Below are positions 1 to 7,783 of a DNA stretch of 64,000 bases, one piece after another. Positions within the stretch are counted from its first letter, which is position 1. The number at the start of each line of letters is the position of its first letter. The stretch is taken from the NCBI RefSeq assembly GCF_001541345.2, contig NZ_LMVL02000002.1, positions 1-64,000 of the forward strand, read 5' to 3'. The position numbers and the translations under genes are program-made. Below the pieces are notes generated by a model. It was not told the origin of the DNA and did no database searches. It saw nothing but the letters and a program-made list of their open reading frames with translations. The DNA is from Gillisella vitis. Lineage in GTDB: Bacteria; Pseudomonadota; Alphaproteobacteria; Rhizobiales; Rhizobiaceae.

Positions 1-330
1 GCTAGCGCGGCCGATCAAATCGTCTAGGATTGCCCGCTCGTTGAGAAACTCGGGCTTCCTCTTGCCAGATGCAAAGGTCAGGACCGCCGCAAGATCGCCC
101 CGCAGCACGTTCACCAGTTCCGCCCCATCGGGCACGAGATCGATGCGGCTGACCAGCGTGCGGAGTTTGTCTGCGGCCAGTGCTCGCGTTTCTTCATTGT
201 CCAACTGGTCGTGGAGAGCCGCGATCTCCTCATGATAATACTTGGACAGATTGGGATGGAGCAGGGGAGGCGGTTCCTCCGCGCTATCGAGGAAGGCGAA
301 ACATTTGCCAGATGGCTTGGCGGTGGTCGC
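1..330 (-). pseudogene. C-terminal remnant of a large serine recombinase
   Basis: Reading the minus strand in the frame whose codons end at positions 3, 6, 9 and so on gives an open stretch from about position 330 to the window edge. It contains LHPNLSKYYHEEIAALHDQL, followed by a segment resembling RTLVSRIDLVPDG and LRGDLAAVL. This is the usual C-terminal, coiled-coil-proximal part of resolvase/invertase-family large serine recombinases. The catalytic N-terminal domain and a start codon are missing, because the frame runs into the convergent end of the MFS gene. The true C-terminus lies outside the window. The family match is from memory of the motif. The reading as a relic of an excised or decayed element is inference. 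Confidence 0.55.
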
Positions 331-352
331 CAAGCCATCCAGAGTCGTATTG

Positions 353-1735
353 TCAGGGTGAGAGTTCCTCAAGAACGCGGTCTTTGGTCTCCACTGCGAA
401 GAGAGCCGTTACGAGAGCGCCAATTAGCAGAATTACCGCGAAAGCCCCGAAAACATATTGGATGCCCATTGAGGACATCACCCAGCCGACAGCGATTGGG
501 CCAGCTGATGATCCGAGCCGTAACCAGGCGCTACCTGTGCCCGTGCCAATGGCACGCAAGCGTGTCGGGTAGATTTCCGAGGAATAAAGATAGAGCGAGA
601 ACGTGACAGTCTGGACGATCGCATAGGCAAGTCCGGCAAGCACCAGGACCTGAACGGCTGACGTCGCTCCTAGCAAGGCGAGAATGACCAGTGGGATCGG
701 TGCGATTAGAAGGGCACCGGTGTACCAGCGTTTACGGCCCACTTTGTCGATGAGAAATGCGCAGATAATGGCAGCGATTACACCGCCGACCGAGGTGATA
801 AAGCCGTAGAAGATACTTGTTTCAAGCGGCAGATTGAATGTTTGGCGATAAAGGGTCGGCAGCCAGGTGATCGTGCCATTGGCCACCATATAAGCGCAGA
901 ACCACATGGCCCATATCGATAAAGTGCGCTTAAGATAAATGCCCTGAAATAGCTCACGCCAGTCGGATTTGCGACGGATCGGGGCCGCGACGATTTTTGG
1001 TTCCGGTAGTTCGTTGCCAGCGGCTCGGGCACTGTTTTCCAACTTGGTGACGATACGGTCAGCTTCTTCATACCGACCGTTGGCGACCAGCCAGCGAGGC
1101 GATTCATGCAGGAACCAGCGTAGCGGGATCATCAGCATCGCAGGAACCAGGCCGACGACGAACATCGCTTTCCACCCATAGAGCGGAACCATGAAGTATC
1201 CGATCAAGCCTGCGCCCACCAGCCCAAGCAGAAACATGACCTCGTACAATAGAAAGAACCGGCCGCGCCCTTTAGAGCCGATCAGTTCATTGATATAAGC
1301 GCTGGCGACCGGCACTTCACCGCCGGTTCCAATGCCTTGTACGAAGCGGAATGCCATCATCATGCCGGCGCCTGCGGCAAACAAGCACGCAATATCCATG
1401 CTGACAAAAAGCAGAATAGTGAACAGCAGGACTTTCAAGCGACCAATCTTCTCAGCCATCCAACCGAAGCAGACCGCGCCAATCAACTGCCCGAGATAGC
1501 CCATGGACAGGATCATGCCGGTTTGTCCCGGGGTCAGGTTCCACTCGCGAACCAGAACCGGCATGGCATAGGCGATTGCGATGACGGTGTAGCCGTCAAA
1601 GAAGGTTGCAGCGCCGACAATGTTCCGCGCCCAGAAAACCTCCCTGGTGACCGGCAGCCTTTCAAGGCGCGCACTGATTTCAGCTTGCGGGTCAACAAGC
1701 GGCGACGCCGCTGTGATCCGTTGTTCAATATTCAT
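353..1735 (-). CDS. MFS transporter (sugar/organic acid porter type)
   Basis: The 460-residue protein has about 12 hydrophobic segments. It carries the MFS loop signature GWMAEKIGR between helices 2 and 3, the related DKVGRKR later, and the sugar/acid-porter signature FVQGIGTGGEVPVASAYINE. A PESPRWL-like motif (HESPRWL) follows helix 6. It is an inner-membrane proton-coupled uptake system; the substrate cannot be read from sequence. The start is ATG at 1735 with GGGAGG eleven bases upstream. It lies downstream of the dapA-family gene on the same strand, 318 bp away, with a long palindrome in the gap. Co-function with that gene, importing the acid or sugar the aldolase cleaves, is inference. 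Confidence 0.85.
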   Translation of the reverse strand: MNIEQRITAASPLVDPQAEISARLERLPVTREVFWARNIVGAATFFDGYTVIAIAYAMPVLVREWNLTPGQTGMILSMGYLGQLIGAVCFGWMAEKIGRLKVLLFTILLFVSMDIACLFAAGAGMMMAFRFVQGIGTGGEVPVASAYINELIGSKGRGRFFLLYEVMFLLGLVGAGLIGYFMVPLYGWKAMFVVGLVPAMLMIPLRWFLHESPRWLVANGRYEEADRIVTKLENSARAAGNELPEPKIVAAPIRRKSDWRELFQGIYLKRTLSIWAMWFCAYMVANGTITWLPTLYRQTFNLPLETSIFYGFITSVGGVIAAIICAFLIDKVGRKRWYTGALLIAPIPLVILALLGATSAVQVLVLAGLAYAIVQTVTFSLYLYSSEIYPTRLRAIGTGTGSAWLRLGSSAGPIAVGWVMSSMGIQYVFGAFAVILLIGALVTALFAVETKDRVLEELSP

Positions 1736-1920
1736 GATATCCTCCCTCTGCCTGGCTCATTCTCCCAGCCGGCGTCGAACCTACGCGTTGATCGTCTCGA
1801 CTTCTGGATTTGGACACAGGATGACCGAGAATCCGGAAGACGTGGCTCTTCACGGTGAGGTACGCACCAAGCATAGCAGTCGGTGCGGATGCGGTGCATC
1901 ACTCCCAGATGCGGCCGCAA
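1732..1920 (-). CDS. possible leader peptide ORF ahead of the MFS gene
   Basis: A 62-codon frame starts at a TTG (1920) with AAAGGAGAGG just upstream. It ends in a TGA that overlaps the MFS start as ATGA. The predicted peptide is arginine-rich and resembles nothing I recognise. The good ribosome site and the 4-base overlap would fit translational coupling, but composition gives no further support. It may be chance. Confidence 0.2.
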   Translation of the reverse strand: MRPHLGVMHRIRTDCYAWCVPHREEPRLPDSRSSCVQIQKSRRSTRRFDAGWENEPGRGRIS

Positions 1921-2053
1921 TGTCCTCTCCTTTGGAATGCCCCCGCCTGATACGAACGATCATTGAAATGACCGTTCGTATTCTTTTTTTGCCCTCAAGG
2001 CGAAGATGCGAGAGCATCGTCACACCTTTTTGCGAGAAGCGGGGAGTTGCGGA
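1736..2053. other. intergenic region between dapA-family and MFS genes
   Basis: This 318-bp stretch holds the doubtful leader ORF and the long palindrome at 1950-1981. No other gene was seen. Confidence 0.6.
1950..1981. promoter_or_regulatory. 32-bp imperfect palindrome, operator-like
   Basis: The two 16-base halves ATACGAACGATCATTG and AAATGACCGTTCGTAT match as inverted repeats at 14 of 16 positions. On the plus strand it is followed by a T-run, but no plus-strand gene precedes it, so a terminator role is doubtful. Its form resembles TetR-type operators. A related palindrome lies at 4244-4278. It sits about 215 bp upstream of the MFS start. The function is inferred. Confidence 0.5.
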
Positions 2054-3001
2054 CTATTCAGCCGCCATCAGTTGCTCAACGCGGCCGATACCGGCAGCAT
2101 CGAAGGCCGCAAAGATTTCAGCTTCGGCCTTCTCACCGAGATTCTTCAGGGGCTCGCGGATCGTGGCGTGCTCCAGAACACCACGATGGACGAGACCGAG
2201 CTTGAGAGCCACGGTGCCTTCCATGTGAGAACCCCGATGGTACACGGCTCGGGTAACCGGAAGAAGTTGCTCGAAAAGCTTGCGTGCTTCCGGATAGTTC
2301 TGTGCCTTGCCCGCCTTGATCAGGTCGATCAGGAGTTCAGGGGCGATATTTCCGTAGCCGACGAGTAGCCCGTCAACATCGAACATGGTCGGCAGCAACC
2401 ATTCGTCGTGGCAGCTCAGGATTTGAAGGTTGGGATTGGCCTTTTTGAGTTCGGGGATCTCAACGTACCAGCGCTTCATGTTGCGCACACCATTCTTGGT
2501 GGCAACGACGCCATCCTGGGTCGCGATTGCGAGCTGGGTGTCCAGATCATAAGACGCTTTGGTCGCATCCGGATACTGGAAGAGAATGCATTGCAGACCG
2601 GATTCCTGCCAGATCGCCTTGTAGCGATCCTGCGGGGCGCCCTTCTGGAAGCCGAACCGGAGCCAACCATGGTTAGGATAGACCAGTGCGCCAGTTGCCC
2701 CGGCTGCCTTGCACTTCTTGGCTTCTTCAGCGGCGACCCGGGTGCCTTCACCGGTGATACCAGCAATGATCGGAATCCGACCGTCGACGGCCTCTACATA
2801 GGTGCGGATGAGCTTCAATCGCTCTTCTTCCGTCAGGAAAGTGCCTTCGCCGGCATGACCAAGAATGACAAGGCTTTTTACGCCGTCCATTCCTGCAAGC
2901 CACTTGGCGATGCGGGTATTGGCAGCATAATCCACCTCACCATCGCGGGTGAAGGCGGTGACTGGTGCCGGGCTGAGCCCTCTCATATCCATTGGTTGCA
3001 T
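2054..3001 (-). CDS. dihydrodipicolinate synthase / N-acetylneuraminate lyase family protein
   Basis: A 315-residue TIM-barrel class I aldolase of the DapA/NAL family. Visible family residues are the Schiff-base lysine in VATKNG (about residue 169), the tyrosine in LFQYPD (about 153) and the phosphate/carboxylate-binding GHAGEGTFLTEEER loop near residue 48. Such proteins cleave or dehydrate 2-keto-acids; the substrate here is unknown. The start was placed at ATG 3001 because it has GAGGAGGAG nine bases upstream; a longer reading to 3103 would cross the operator. It is divergent from the LacI regulator and precedes the MFS gene, which suggests a small catabolic unit. It is unlikely to be the biosynthetic dapA, given this context. 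Confidence 0.82.
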   Translation of the reverse strand: MQPMDMRGLSPAPVTAFTRDGEVDYAANTRIAKWLAGMDGVKSLVILGHAGEGTFLTEEERLKLIRTYVEAVDGRIPIIAGITGEGTRVAAEEAKKCKAAGATGALVYPNHGWLRFGFQKGAPQDRYKAIWQESGLQCILFQYPDATKASYDLDTQLAIATQDGVVATKNGVRNMKRWYVEIPELKKANPNLQILSCHDEWLLPTMFDVDGLLVGYGNIAPELLIDLIKAGKAQNYPEARKLFEQLLPVTRAVYHRGSHMEGTVALKLGLVHRGVLEHATIREPLKNLGEKAEAEIFAAFDAAGIGRVEQLMAAE

Positions 3002-3061
3002 CGGGTATCTCCTCCTCAGATAGCCGCCGCCCGCTTTAGCGACCGGCGATAGGATCGTTAA

Positions 3062-3075
3062 TGGGAACGTTCCCA
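3062..3075. promoter_or_regulatory. LacI-family operator (perfect 14-bp palindrome)
   Basis: TGGGAACGTTCCCA is a perfect palindrome with the central CG typical of LacI/GalR-family operators. It lies in the divergent intergenic region, 61 bp upstream of the aldolase start and about 90 bp upstream of the regulator start, where it could control both. Confidence 0.7.
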
Positions 3076-3163
3076 CTATCGGTTCTGATTTTACTGGAGT
3101 CAATATTTTTTTTAATGCATGGTTGAAACTGCAATTGCGCAGGGCTTCAGCGGAGAATGTGGA

Positions 3164-4195
3164 ATGAACGTAAGGACCGAAGATGCCGGGCGTCTGGGAC
3201 GTGTGACAATTCTCGATGTCGCGTCGGCTGCCGGTGTCTCAAAATCGACGGTATCGCGCATTCTCGATGAGCGTCTTCCCCGTTCCGATAACGATACGGC
3301 TCGCCGCGTCCGCAAGATTGCAGAAGAGATGGGGTATGTGCGGGATATATCGGCGGCGAGCTTGAGGCGTGGCAGCACGATGACGGTCGGCATCATCGTG
3401 CCCCGCTTGACCGATACGGTCATGGCCATGCTTTACGAGTCTCTGGCCAAGGCCTGTAGCAGAAGCGGCCGCTTTGCAATTGTCGCGACCACCGATGACA
3501 AGCCAAGGGCCGACAGGCTTGCTGCCGAATCACTTTTGAATCGCGGAGTGGATGGGCTCATCCTGTCGACAGCGCGGCTGGATGATGATTTTCCTGATGA
3601 CCTCATCGCTCGGGGAGTACCCCATGTCTTCGCTCTGCGCACGGCTGGGGCAAGCCTCTGTTCCGTTGGCGATGACAGGTTGGGGGGATACTTGGCAACA
3701 CGCCACCTGATAGACCTGGGGCATCGTCATATTGGGGTGATTGCAGGGCCATCCTATGCTTCCAGCGCGGTCGGGAGGGTGGAGGGTTACAGGCAAGCAA
3801 TGCAAGAAGCAGGACTTCCGGTCTCTCCAGAGGCAATCGTTCCATCGACCTTCGGGATCGACGCCGGCGCGGAAGCCGCTGAATATCTCATGCGGCTGGA
3901 CAATCGGCCGACAGCAATCTTTGCCGTCAACGACAATACGGCTATCGGTGCGCTCTCGGGCCTTTCGCGCCTTGGAATTTCCGTACCCAAAGAGGTTTCA
4001 GTGGTCGGGTATAATGATATTCCGATTGTCAATCATCTCCCCACTCCGCTGACAACGGTTCGGGTTCCCTTCGACCAGATCGCATCGCATGCTTTGGATC
4101 TCCTGTTGAGCGAGGCTGTTGCGGCTGAAGACAGGATACGGATCTCGGCCCCAACGCTTATCCCGCGCAAATCGACGTCGAAGCCGGCGCTGTAG
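3164..4195 (+). CDS. LacI/GalR-family transcriptional regulator
   Basis: A 343-residue regulator. The N-terminal helix-turn-helix is TILDVASAAGVSKSTVSRIL. The hinge follows at about residues 50-60, then a periplasmic-binding-protein-like effector domain (starting TVGIIVPRLTD) running to the end. I chose ATG 3164, with GGAGA upstream, over the longer reading at 3119, because the HTH then begins near residue 12 as is usual for the family. It is divergent from the aldolase gene, with the palindromic operator between them, so it is probably a local repressor released by a sugar-acid ligand. Its last codons and stop lie inside a copy of the palindromic repeat family (4185-4235). Confidence 0.88.
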   Translation: MNVRTEDAGRLGRVTILDVASAAGVSKSTVSRILDERLPRSDNDTARRVRKIAEEMGYVRDISAASLRRGSTMTVGIIVPRLTDTVMAMLYESLAKACSRSGRFAIVATTDDKPRADRLAAESLLNRGVDGLILSTARLDDDFPDDLIARGVPHVFALRTAGASLCSVGDDRLGGYLATRHLIDLGHRHIGVIAGPSYASSAVGRVEGYRQAMQEAGLPVSPEAIVPSTFGIDAGAEAAEYLMRLDNRPTAIFAVNDNTAIGALSGLSRLGISVPKEVSVVGYNDIPIVNHLPTPLTTVRVPFDQIASHALDLLLSEAVAAEDRIRISAPTLIPRKSTSKPAL

Positions 4196-4235
4196 CACGT
4201 TATATCCGTTGCATAATTTTCTCTTTCAACCGATG
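4185..4235 (+). repeat. rhizobial palindromic repeat, copy A (partial)
   Basis: The run GGCGCTGTAGCACG, then CCGTTGCATAATTTTCTC, matches the outer arm and left half of the repeat seen complete at 45269-45380. The right half is missing. The element covers the last codons and TAG stop of the LacI-type gene. Confidence 0.6.
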
Positions 4236-4243
4236 GAGGGAAT

Positions 4244-4278
4244 GATACGAAGATTCATTGAAAATGACTCTTCGTATC
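4244..4278. terminator. 35-bp near-perfect palindrome between convergent genes
   Basis: GATACGAAGATTCATT and AATGACTCTTCGTATC form arms matching at 15 of 16 positions around a 3-base loop. It lies between the convergent lacI-type gene and the L,D-transpeptidase-like gene, touching the latter's stop codon, so it could be a bidirectional terminator. It closely resembles the palindrome at 1950-1981, which instead suggests a shared protein-binding site. Confidence 0.5.
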
Positions 4279-5281
4279 AGTGAGACGGCACGTCGCAGAT
4301 CGGAATGGGACGGGGTGGAGGTGCGGGGTGATCCATCTTGTATTGAGCGATAATCGGCTCGAGCTTTTCCTTGGGCCAGAATGTCGGGGCGCCAATTTCC
4401 TTCAGGCAGGCATTATTCCAATAGGTCTTATTCGCTGAAGAGGATCGGCCTGCCGCCAAGTCCCGGGACACTGCGTTGATGTCTCGCGACTCAGGATAGA
4501 TGTAGAGGGTGGTGGGGTTATCCTTGACCAGCGACAGGACTTGAGGCGCGTCGTCAGGCGACCAACTTGTGCAGCCGTCACTGCGACCAGCGGGGTAAGT
4601 GACGAGATTACCGCGCGGGACATAGCCGTCTCGATTGGCATAGGTGCTCTCAGGCTTTTTCAGCATGCAAATCCCGGAGACCAATGCCGCCGCATGCCCG
4701 CCAATAGCCCGCTGGCGGGCATTGGCGGTCTCACCGGTGCCATCGAACTGGACGAAAGAACGCGTCAGGAAAGATTCCTGGTTGGCGGAGGTGCGGTAGT
4801 AGCCTTTGAAGGACGTCTTGATCTCGCTCGTCATGTAAGCGCCGCCCGCCGTCAGGTTTGAATCCAGAGCGTTACCAAAGTTCTTGGCGCATTCCCGCCC
4901 GTTTGAAAAATTGGCGGCGCCTCCGAGATTGCGCCCGCCGCCGTGTCCCGCTGAGATGACCCGAAAGGATCGCTCTGCTTCACAGATGACATAGAAGCGG
5001 CCTCCGGAGGCACCGTCAGTACGGTCGTTTGGCCGTGTGGCATCCATCGCGAAATAACATGCGTTCCTGACTTTTCCTTCCGCCACTCTCTCCAGATAAA
5101 GTGCCCGCGCCCGATCCAAGACCACAGGGGCGATCTGGCCGGTTCCTTCCCCCACGTGGTCTTTCAGCCAGTCTGGAAGGCGTGATGGTCCTTCTGCGGC
5201 CATAGCCAGGGAAGAGGCCGATGATAAAGCGAAGAGGGAGAGAAGCCTGATGAATTTGAAAAAATTGGGAGTGAATGTCAT
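4277..5281 (-). CDS. exported L,D-transpeptidase-like (YkuD_2 type) protein
   Basis: A 334-residue protein with a Sec signal peptide (hydrophobic stretch, then SLAMA-A near residue 28). The catalytic region has a conserved histidine in IGGHAA (about residue 196) and the cysteine motif SDGCTSW (Cys about 237). This follows the H...S-x-G-C pattern of the murein L,D-transpeptidase catalytic domain, in the longer YkuD_2 variant. It probably acts on peptidoglycan or a related periplasmic substrate. ATG 5281 was chosen because AGGAAG sits six bases upstream and the signal peptide then begins directly. It stands alone, convergent with the lacI-type gene. Confidence 0.72.
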   Translation of the reverse strand: MTFTPNFFKFIRLLSLFALSSASSLAMAAEGPSRLPDWLKDHVGEGTGQIAPVVLDRARALYLERVAEGKVRNACYFAMDATRPNDRTDGASGGRFYVICEAERSFRVISAGHGGGRNLGGAANFSNGRECAKNFGNALDSNLTAGGAYMTSEIKTSFKGYYRTSANQESFLTRSFVQFDGTGETANARQRAIGGHAAALVSGICMLKKPESTYANRDGYVPRGNLVTYPAGRSDGCTSWSPDDAPQVLSLVKDNPTTLYIYPESRDINAVSRDLAAGRSSSANKTYWNNACLKEIGAPTFWPKEKLEPIIAQYKMDHPAPPPRPIPICDVPSH

Positions 5282-5351
5282 GCACATCTTCCTGAAACAT
5301 CCGTTGCTTTGCAAATCTTACCCAGGATGAAACCCACTGGCAGGATGCGGT

Positions 5352-5415
5352 AGCACTTTAAATTTGCTGCATAATTCTCTCCTCAAATCGGGTCAGATTT
5401 AAGGAATGACGCAGT
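5352..5415 (+). repeat. rhizobial palindromic repeat, copy B
   Basis: GCTGCATAATTCTCTCCTC, then AAATCGGGTCAGATTTAAGG and a degenerate ATGACGCAG, reproduce the core of the family. TAGCACTTTAAATTT to its left matches the link to the second palindrome in copy C. The second palindrome itself is absent. Confidence 0.75.
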
Positions 5416-5537
5416 CAAGAATGTTCAGGCATTGATGATTGGCAACATGCCTTGCATAGGCCGCGTATAACGAGATTGTTGCAAATAACCGGATTTTTTC
5501 AAAACCCGGTTCTCAACCTTTGATCCGATGCTATTGG

Positions 5538-5577
5538 CCCCAGAGTTTGCATGGGGGCGCCATCGCAAACTCTGGGG
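5538..5577 (-). terminator. strong hairpin downstream of idhA
   Basis: CCCCAGAGTTTGC and GCAAACTCTGGGG form a perfect 13-bp stem, extended inward by ATGG/CCAT. It lies 12 bp beyond the stop of the minus-strand inositol dehydrogenase gene. There is no U-run, so it may be a terminator that needs a factor, or an mRNA-protecting hairpin. Confidence 0.5.
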
Positions 5578-5588
5578 TAAAATCTCGA

Positions 5589-6578
5589 TTATAGCGTCAC
5601 AACGATCTTTTCTTTCGCAGCCTTGACTGCCGCATCCGCCAGTTTCAGCGCGATCAACCCGTCTTCGATGGATGGCGATGGTGCCTTGCCGCTCTCGATG
5701 AAATCGAGAAACGCCGAGATTTCCGCCGCATAAGCCGCCGTGTAGCGGGTCATGAAGAAATCATGCAGCGGCGGGCGGGTGTAGCCGTCCTTGGTGGCGA
5801 TCTCAATCGAGACCGGGCGCTGGTTTTCTGCCGCCACCGAGCCTTCCGAACCATGCACTTCAATGCGCTGGTCATAGCCATAAGTGGCGCGGCGGGAGTT
5901 GGAGATAATCGCCTGACGGCCAGACGCCGTGGTCAGCACCAAGCTGGCGCTGTCATAATCGCCCAACTCACCAATCTTCGGGTCTACCAGCACGGCAGCC
6001 GATGCCATGACGGAGGTGATTTCTTCGCCCAGCAGGAAGCGGGCAATGTCGAAATCATGGATGGTCATATCGCGGAAAATACCGCCGGAGACCTTGATAT
6101 ATTCTGGCGGTGGCGCGCCGGGGTCGCGACTGGTGATGGTGACCATTTCGACCTTGCCGATCTTGCCATCATCAATCGCCTTGCGAACCGCCTGAAAATG
6201 CGGATCGAAACGGCGGTTAAAGCCGAGCATCACCTTGCCGCCGTTGGCGCGCACCACTTCGGCGCAGGCTTCTGCCCGCTTCACATCCAGATCAATCGGC
6301 TTTTCGCAGAACACCGCCTTGCCGGCGGCGGTGAACCGTTCGATCAGGTCTGAATGGGTGTTGGTGGGGGTGCAGATCAATACGGCATCAATCGAGGCAT
6401 CAGCCTCAATCTCTTCAATGGTCTTGACCTCGGCACCGTAGGCATCGGCAATCGCCTTGGCAGCCTCGGGGAAAGCATCCGCCACAGCGGCCAATTGGGC
6501 GCGCTTATCCTCGCCAATGGCCTTGGCATGTACTTTGCCGATACGGCCTGCGCCCAGAAGGGCCAGTTTCTTTACCAT
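5589..6578 (-). CDS. idhA: myo-inositol 2-dehydrogenase
   Basis: A 329-residue Gfo/Idh/MocA-family oxidoreductase. It has an N-terminal Rossmann fold with GAGRIG (residues 9-14), the family EKP motif in FCEKPIDL (Lys about 93) and the GG(I/F)FRDMTIHDFD active-site segment near residue 165. It oxidises myo-inositol to 2-keto-myo-inositol (scyllo-inosose) with NAD, the first step of the pathway encoded opposite. ATG 6578 has GGAGGAG eight bases upstream; the longer reading to 6686 runs through the promoter region. It is divergent from the RpiR-type regulator and the iolCDEB genes. Assignment as idhA/iolG rests on this context as well as the family. Confidence 0.9.
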   Translation of the reverse strand: MVKKLALLGAGRIGKVHAKAIGEDKRAQLAAVADAFPEAAKAIADAYGAEVKTIEEIEADASIDAVLICTPTNTHSDLIERFTAAGKAVFCEKPIDLDVKRAEACAEVVRANGGKVMLGFNRRFDPHFQAVRKAIDDGKIGKVEMVTITSRDPGAPPPEYIKVSGGIFRDMTIHDFDIARFLLGEEITSVMASAAVLVDPKIGELGDYDSASLVLTTASGRQAIISNSRRATYGYDQRIEVHGSEGSVAAENQRPVSIEIATKDGYTRPPLHDFFMTRYTAAYAAEISAFLDFIESGKAPSPSIEDGLIALKLADAAVKAAKEKIVVTL

Positions 6579-6695
6579 CGTTCTTCTCCTCCCTGGCCTG
6601 CACCCGATGGGGCGCAAAGCACACGACACGTTAAAATCTCGAACCAAACGACACGAGCGATGACAATTCGTCAGCTCTTGTGTCACTCCTCGTTT

Positions 6696-6709
6696 GGAAT
6701 ATACGTTCT
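6696..6709. promoter_or_regulatory. candidate IolR box in idhA-iolR intergenic region
   Basis: GGAATATACGTTCT fits the GGAA-N6-TTCC-type half-site pattern that I recall being reported for IolR of Sinorhizobium meliloti (last base T instead of C). A similar box lies in reverse orientation upstream of iolC (7683-7696). It is placed between two divergent iol genes. Confidence 0.45.
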
Positions 6710-6807
6710 ATTTTGCTAGATTGGGATCGTGTTTATGTCAAGGCGGGCTGTGATGCCACCGAGACAGGTTTCACCCCCGCGCCAACAATTAAGGCCCTAT
6801 ATCCGCC

Positions 6808-7656
6808 ATGTCAGACACAATGCCGCAGGACATCAATACCGACAGCATCAAGGCCCCAGACAGCGTCAAGGCGTTTGAAGAGCGGCTGGTGCAGGTGTCT
6901 GACACCTTGCCCAAGCGGCTGAAGCAATGCGCGGACTATGTGGCCGCCAATAAGGACCGAATCGCCGTCTCGACTGTGGCCGAAATGGCGGAAGGGGCGG
7001 GCGTGCAGCCCTCTGCCTTTATGCGATTTTGTCAAATCTTTGGTTTTTCTGGTTTTTCCGAGATGCAAAAGCTGTTTCGGGATTCCTTCGTCGGCGGCTG
7101 GCCGGATTATTCCACCCGCCTGCACCATTTGCGGGAAACCGCATCCGGCAGCCCATCGGCGCTTTTGGCGGAATTTGTCGAGGCGGGGCGTGTATCGCTG
7201 GAAGGGTTGCTGCAAACGGTCGATCCGCACCTGCTGGAACAGGCCGTGGAATGCCTCAGCACGGCTGGCATGATCCATATTGTCGGCTTACGCCGCTCTT
7301 TTCCGGTGGCAAGCTATATTGCCTATGCCTTTGAAAAAATGGCAGTTCCGGCCATGTTGCACAGTGGGGTTGGCAAGCTGGAGAGCCAGCACGCCATCCG
7401 CGATGGCGATGTGGTGCTGGCCATTACCTTTGCGCCCTATTCGACCGAGACACTGGATCTGGTCGAGCAGGTCTCAGCGCGTGGTATTTCCGTGGTGGCG
7501 ATTACCGATACGGTGGTCAATCCCTTACGCAAACTGGGGGCGATAACTCTGTCGGTTGCCGAGGTCGATTTTGGCGCATTCCGCTCACTCTCTGCCACGC
7601 TCTGTCTGGCCATTGCGCTCTCGGTTGCGGTGGGAACGGCCCGGCAACAGGACTGA
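6808..7656 (+). CDS. iolR: RpiR/MurR-family regulator of inositol genes
   Basis: A 282-residue protein with an N-terminal RpiR helix-turn-helix (about 25-95, including AVSTVAEMAEGAGVQPSAFM) and a C-terminal SIS sugar-isomerase domain (about 140-270), which binds phosphosugars. The family usually represses catabolic operons until a pathway phosphosugar binds. Its position between idhA and iolCDEB indicates the local inositol repressor. In this clade the rhizobial IolR is of this RpiR type, not the DeoR-type IolR of Bacillus. ATG 6808 begins the conserved sequence; ATG 6820 is a possible alternative. Confidence 0.82.
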   Translation: MSDTMPQDINTDSIKAPDSVKAFEERLVQVSDTLPKRLKQCADYVAANKDRIAVSTVAEMAEGAGVQPSAFMRFCQIFGFSGFSEMQKLFRDSFVGGWPDYSTRLHHLRETASGSPSALLAEFVEAGRVSLEGLLQTVDPHLLEQAVECLSTAGMIHIVGLRRSFPVASYIAYAFEKMAVPAMLHSGVGKLESQHAIRDGDVVLAITFAPYSTETLDLVEQVSARGISVVAITDTVVNPLRKLGAITLSVAEVDFGAFRSLSATLCLAIALSVAVGTARQQD

Positions 7657-7682
7657 ACATTTGTGTTGATGGGTTTAAAAAT

Positions 7683-7696
7683 AGAATATATAGTCC
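7683..7696. promoter_or_regulatory. candidate IolR box upstream of iolC
   Basis: Read on the minus strand this is GGACTATATATTCT, identical at 11 of 14 positions to the box at 6696-6709. It lies about 90 bp upstream of the iolC start, in the AT-rich promoter region. Confidence 0.4.
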
Positions 7697-7783
7697 ATTT
7701 TTAAGCGATAATAGAATGACCTTCCGGGAGTGAGGTCATTGACGGCAGGCAAAGCAAGCCCTGTCGCGTCCAAGGAGGAAAGC

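Larger units (their letters stand above)
5282..5588. other. intergenic region with repeat and hairpin
   Basis: This 307-bp gap holds palindromic repeat copy B and the 13-bp-stem hairpin downstream of the inositol dehydrogenase gene. No gene is visible. Confidence 0.7.
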
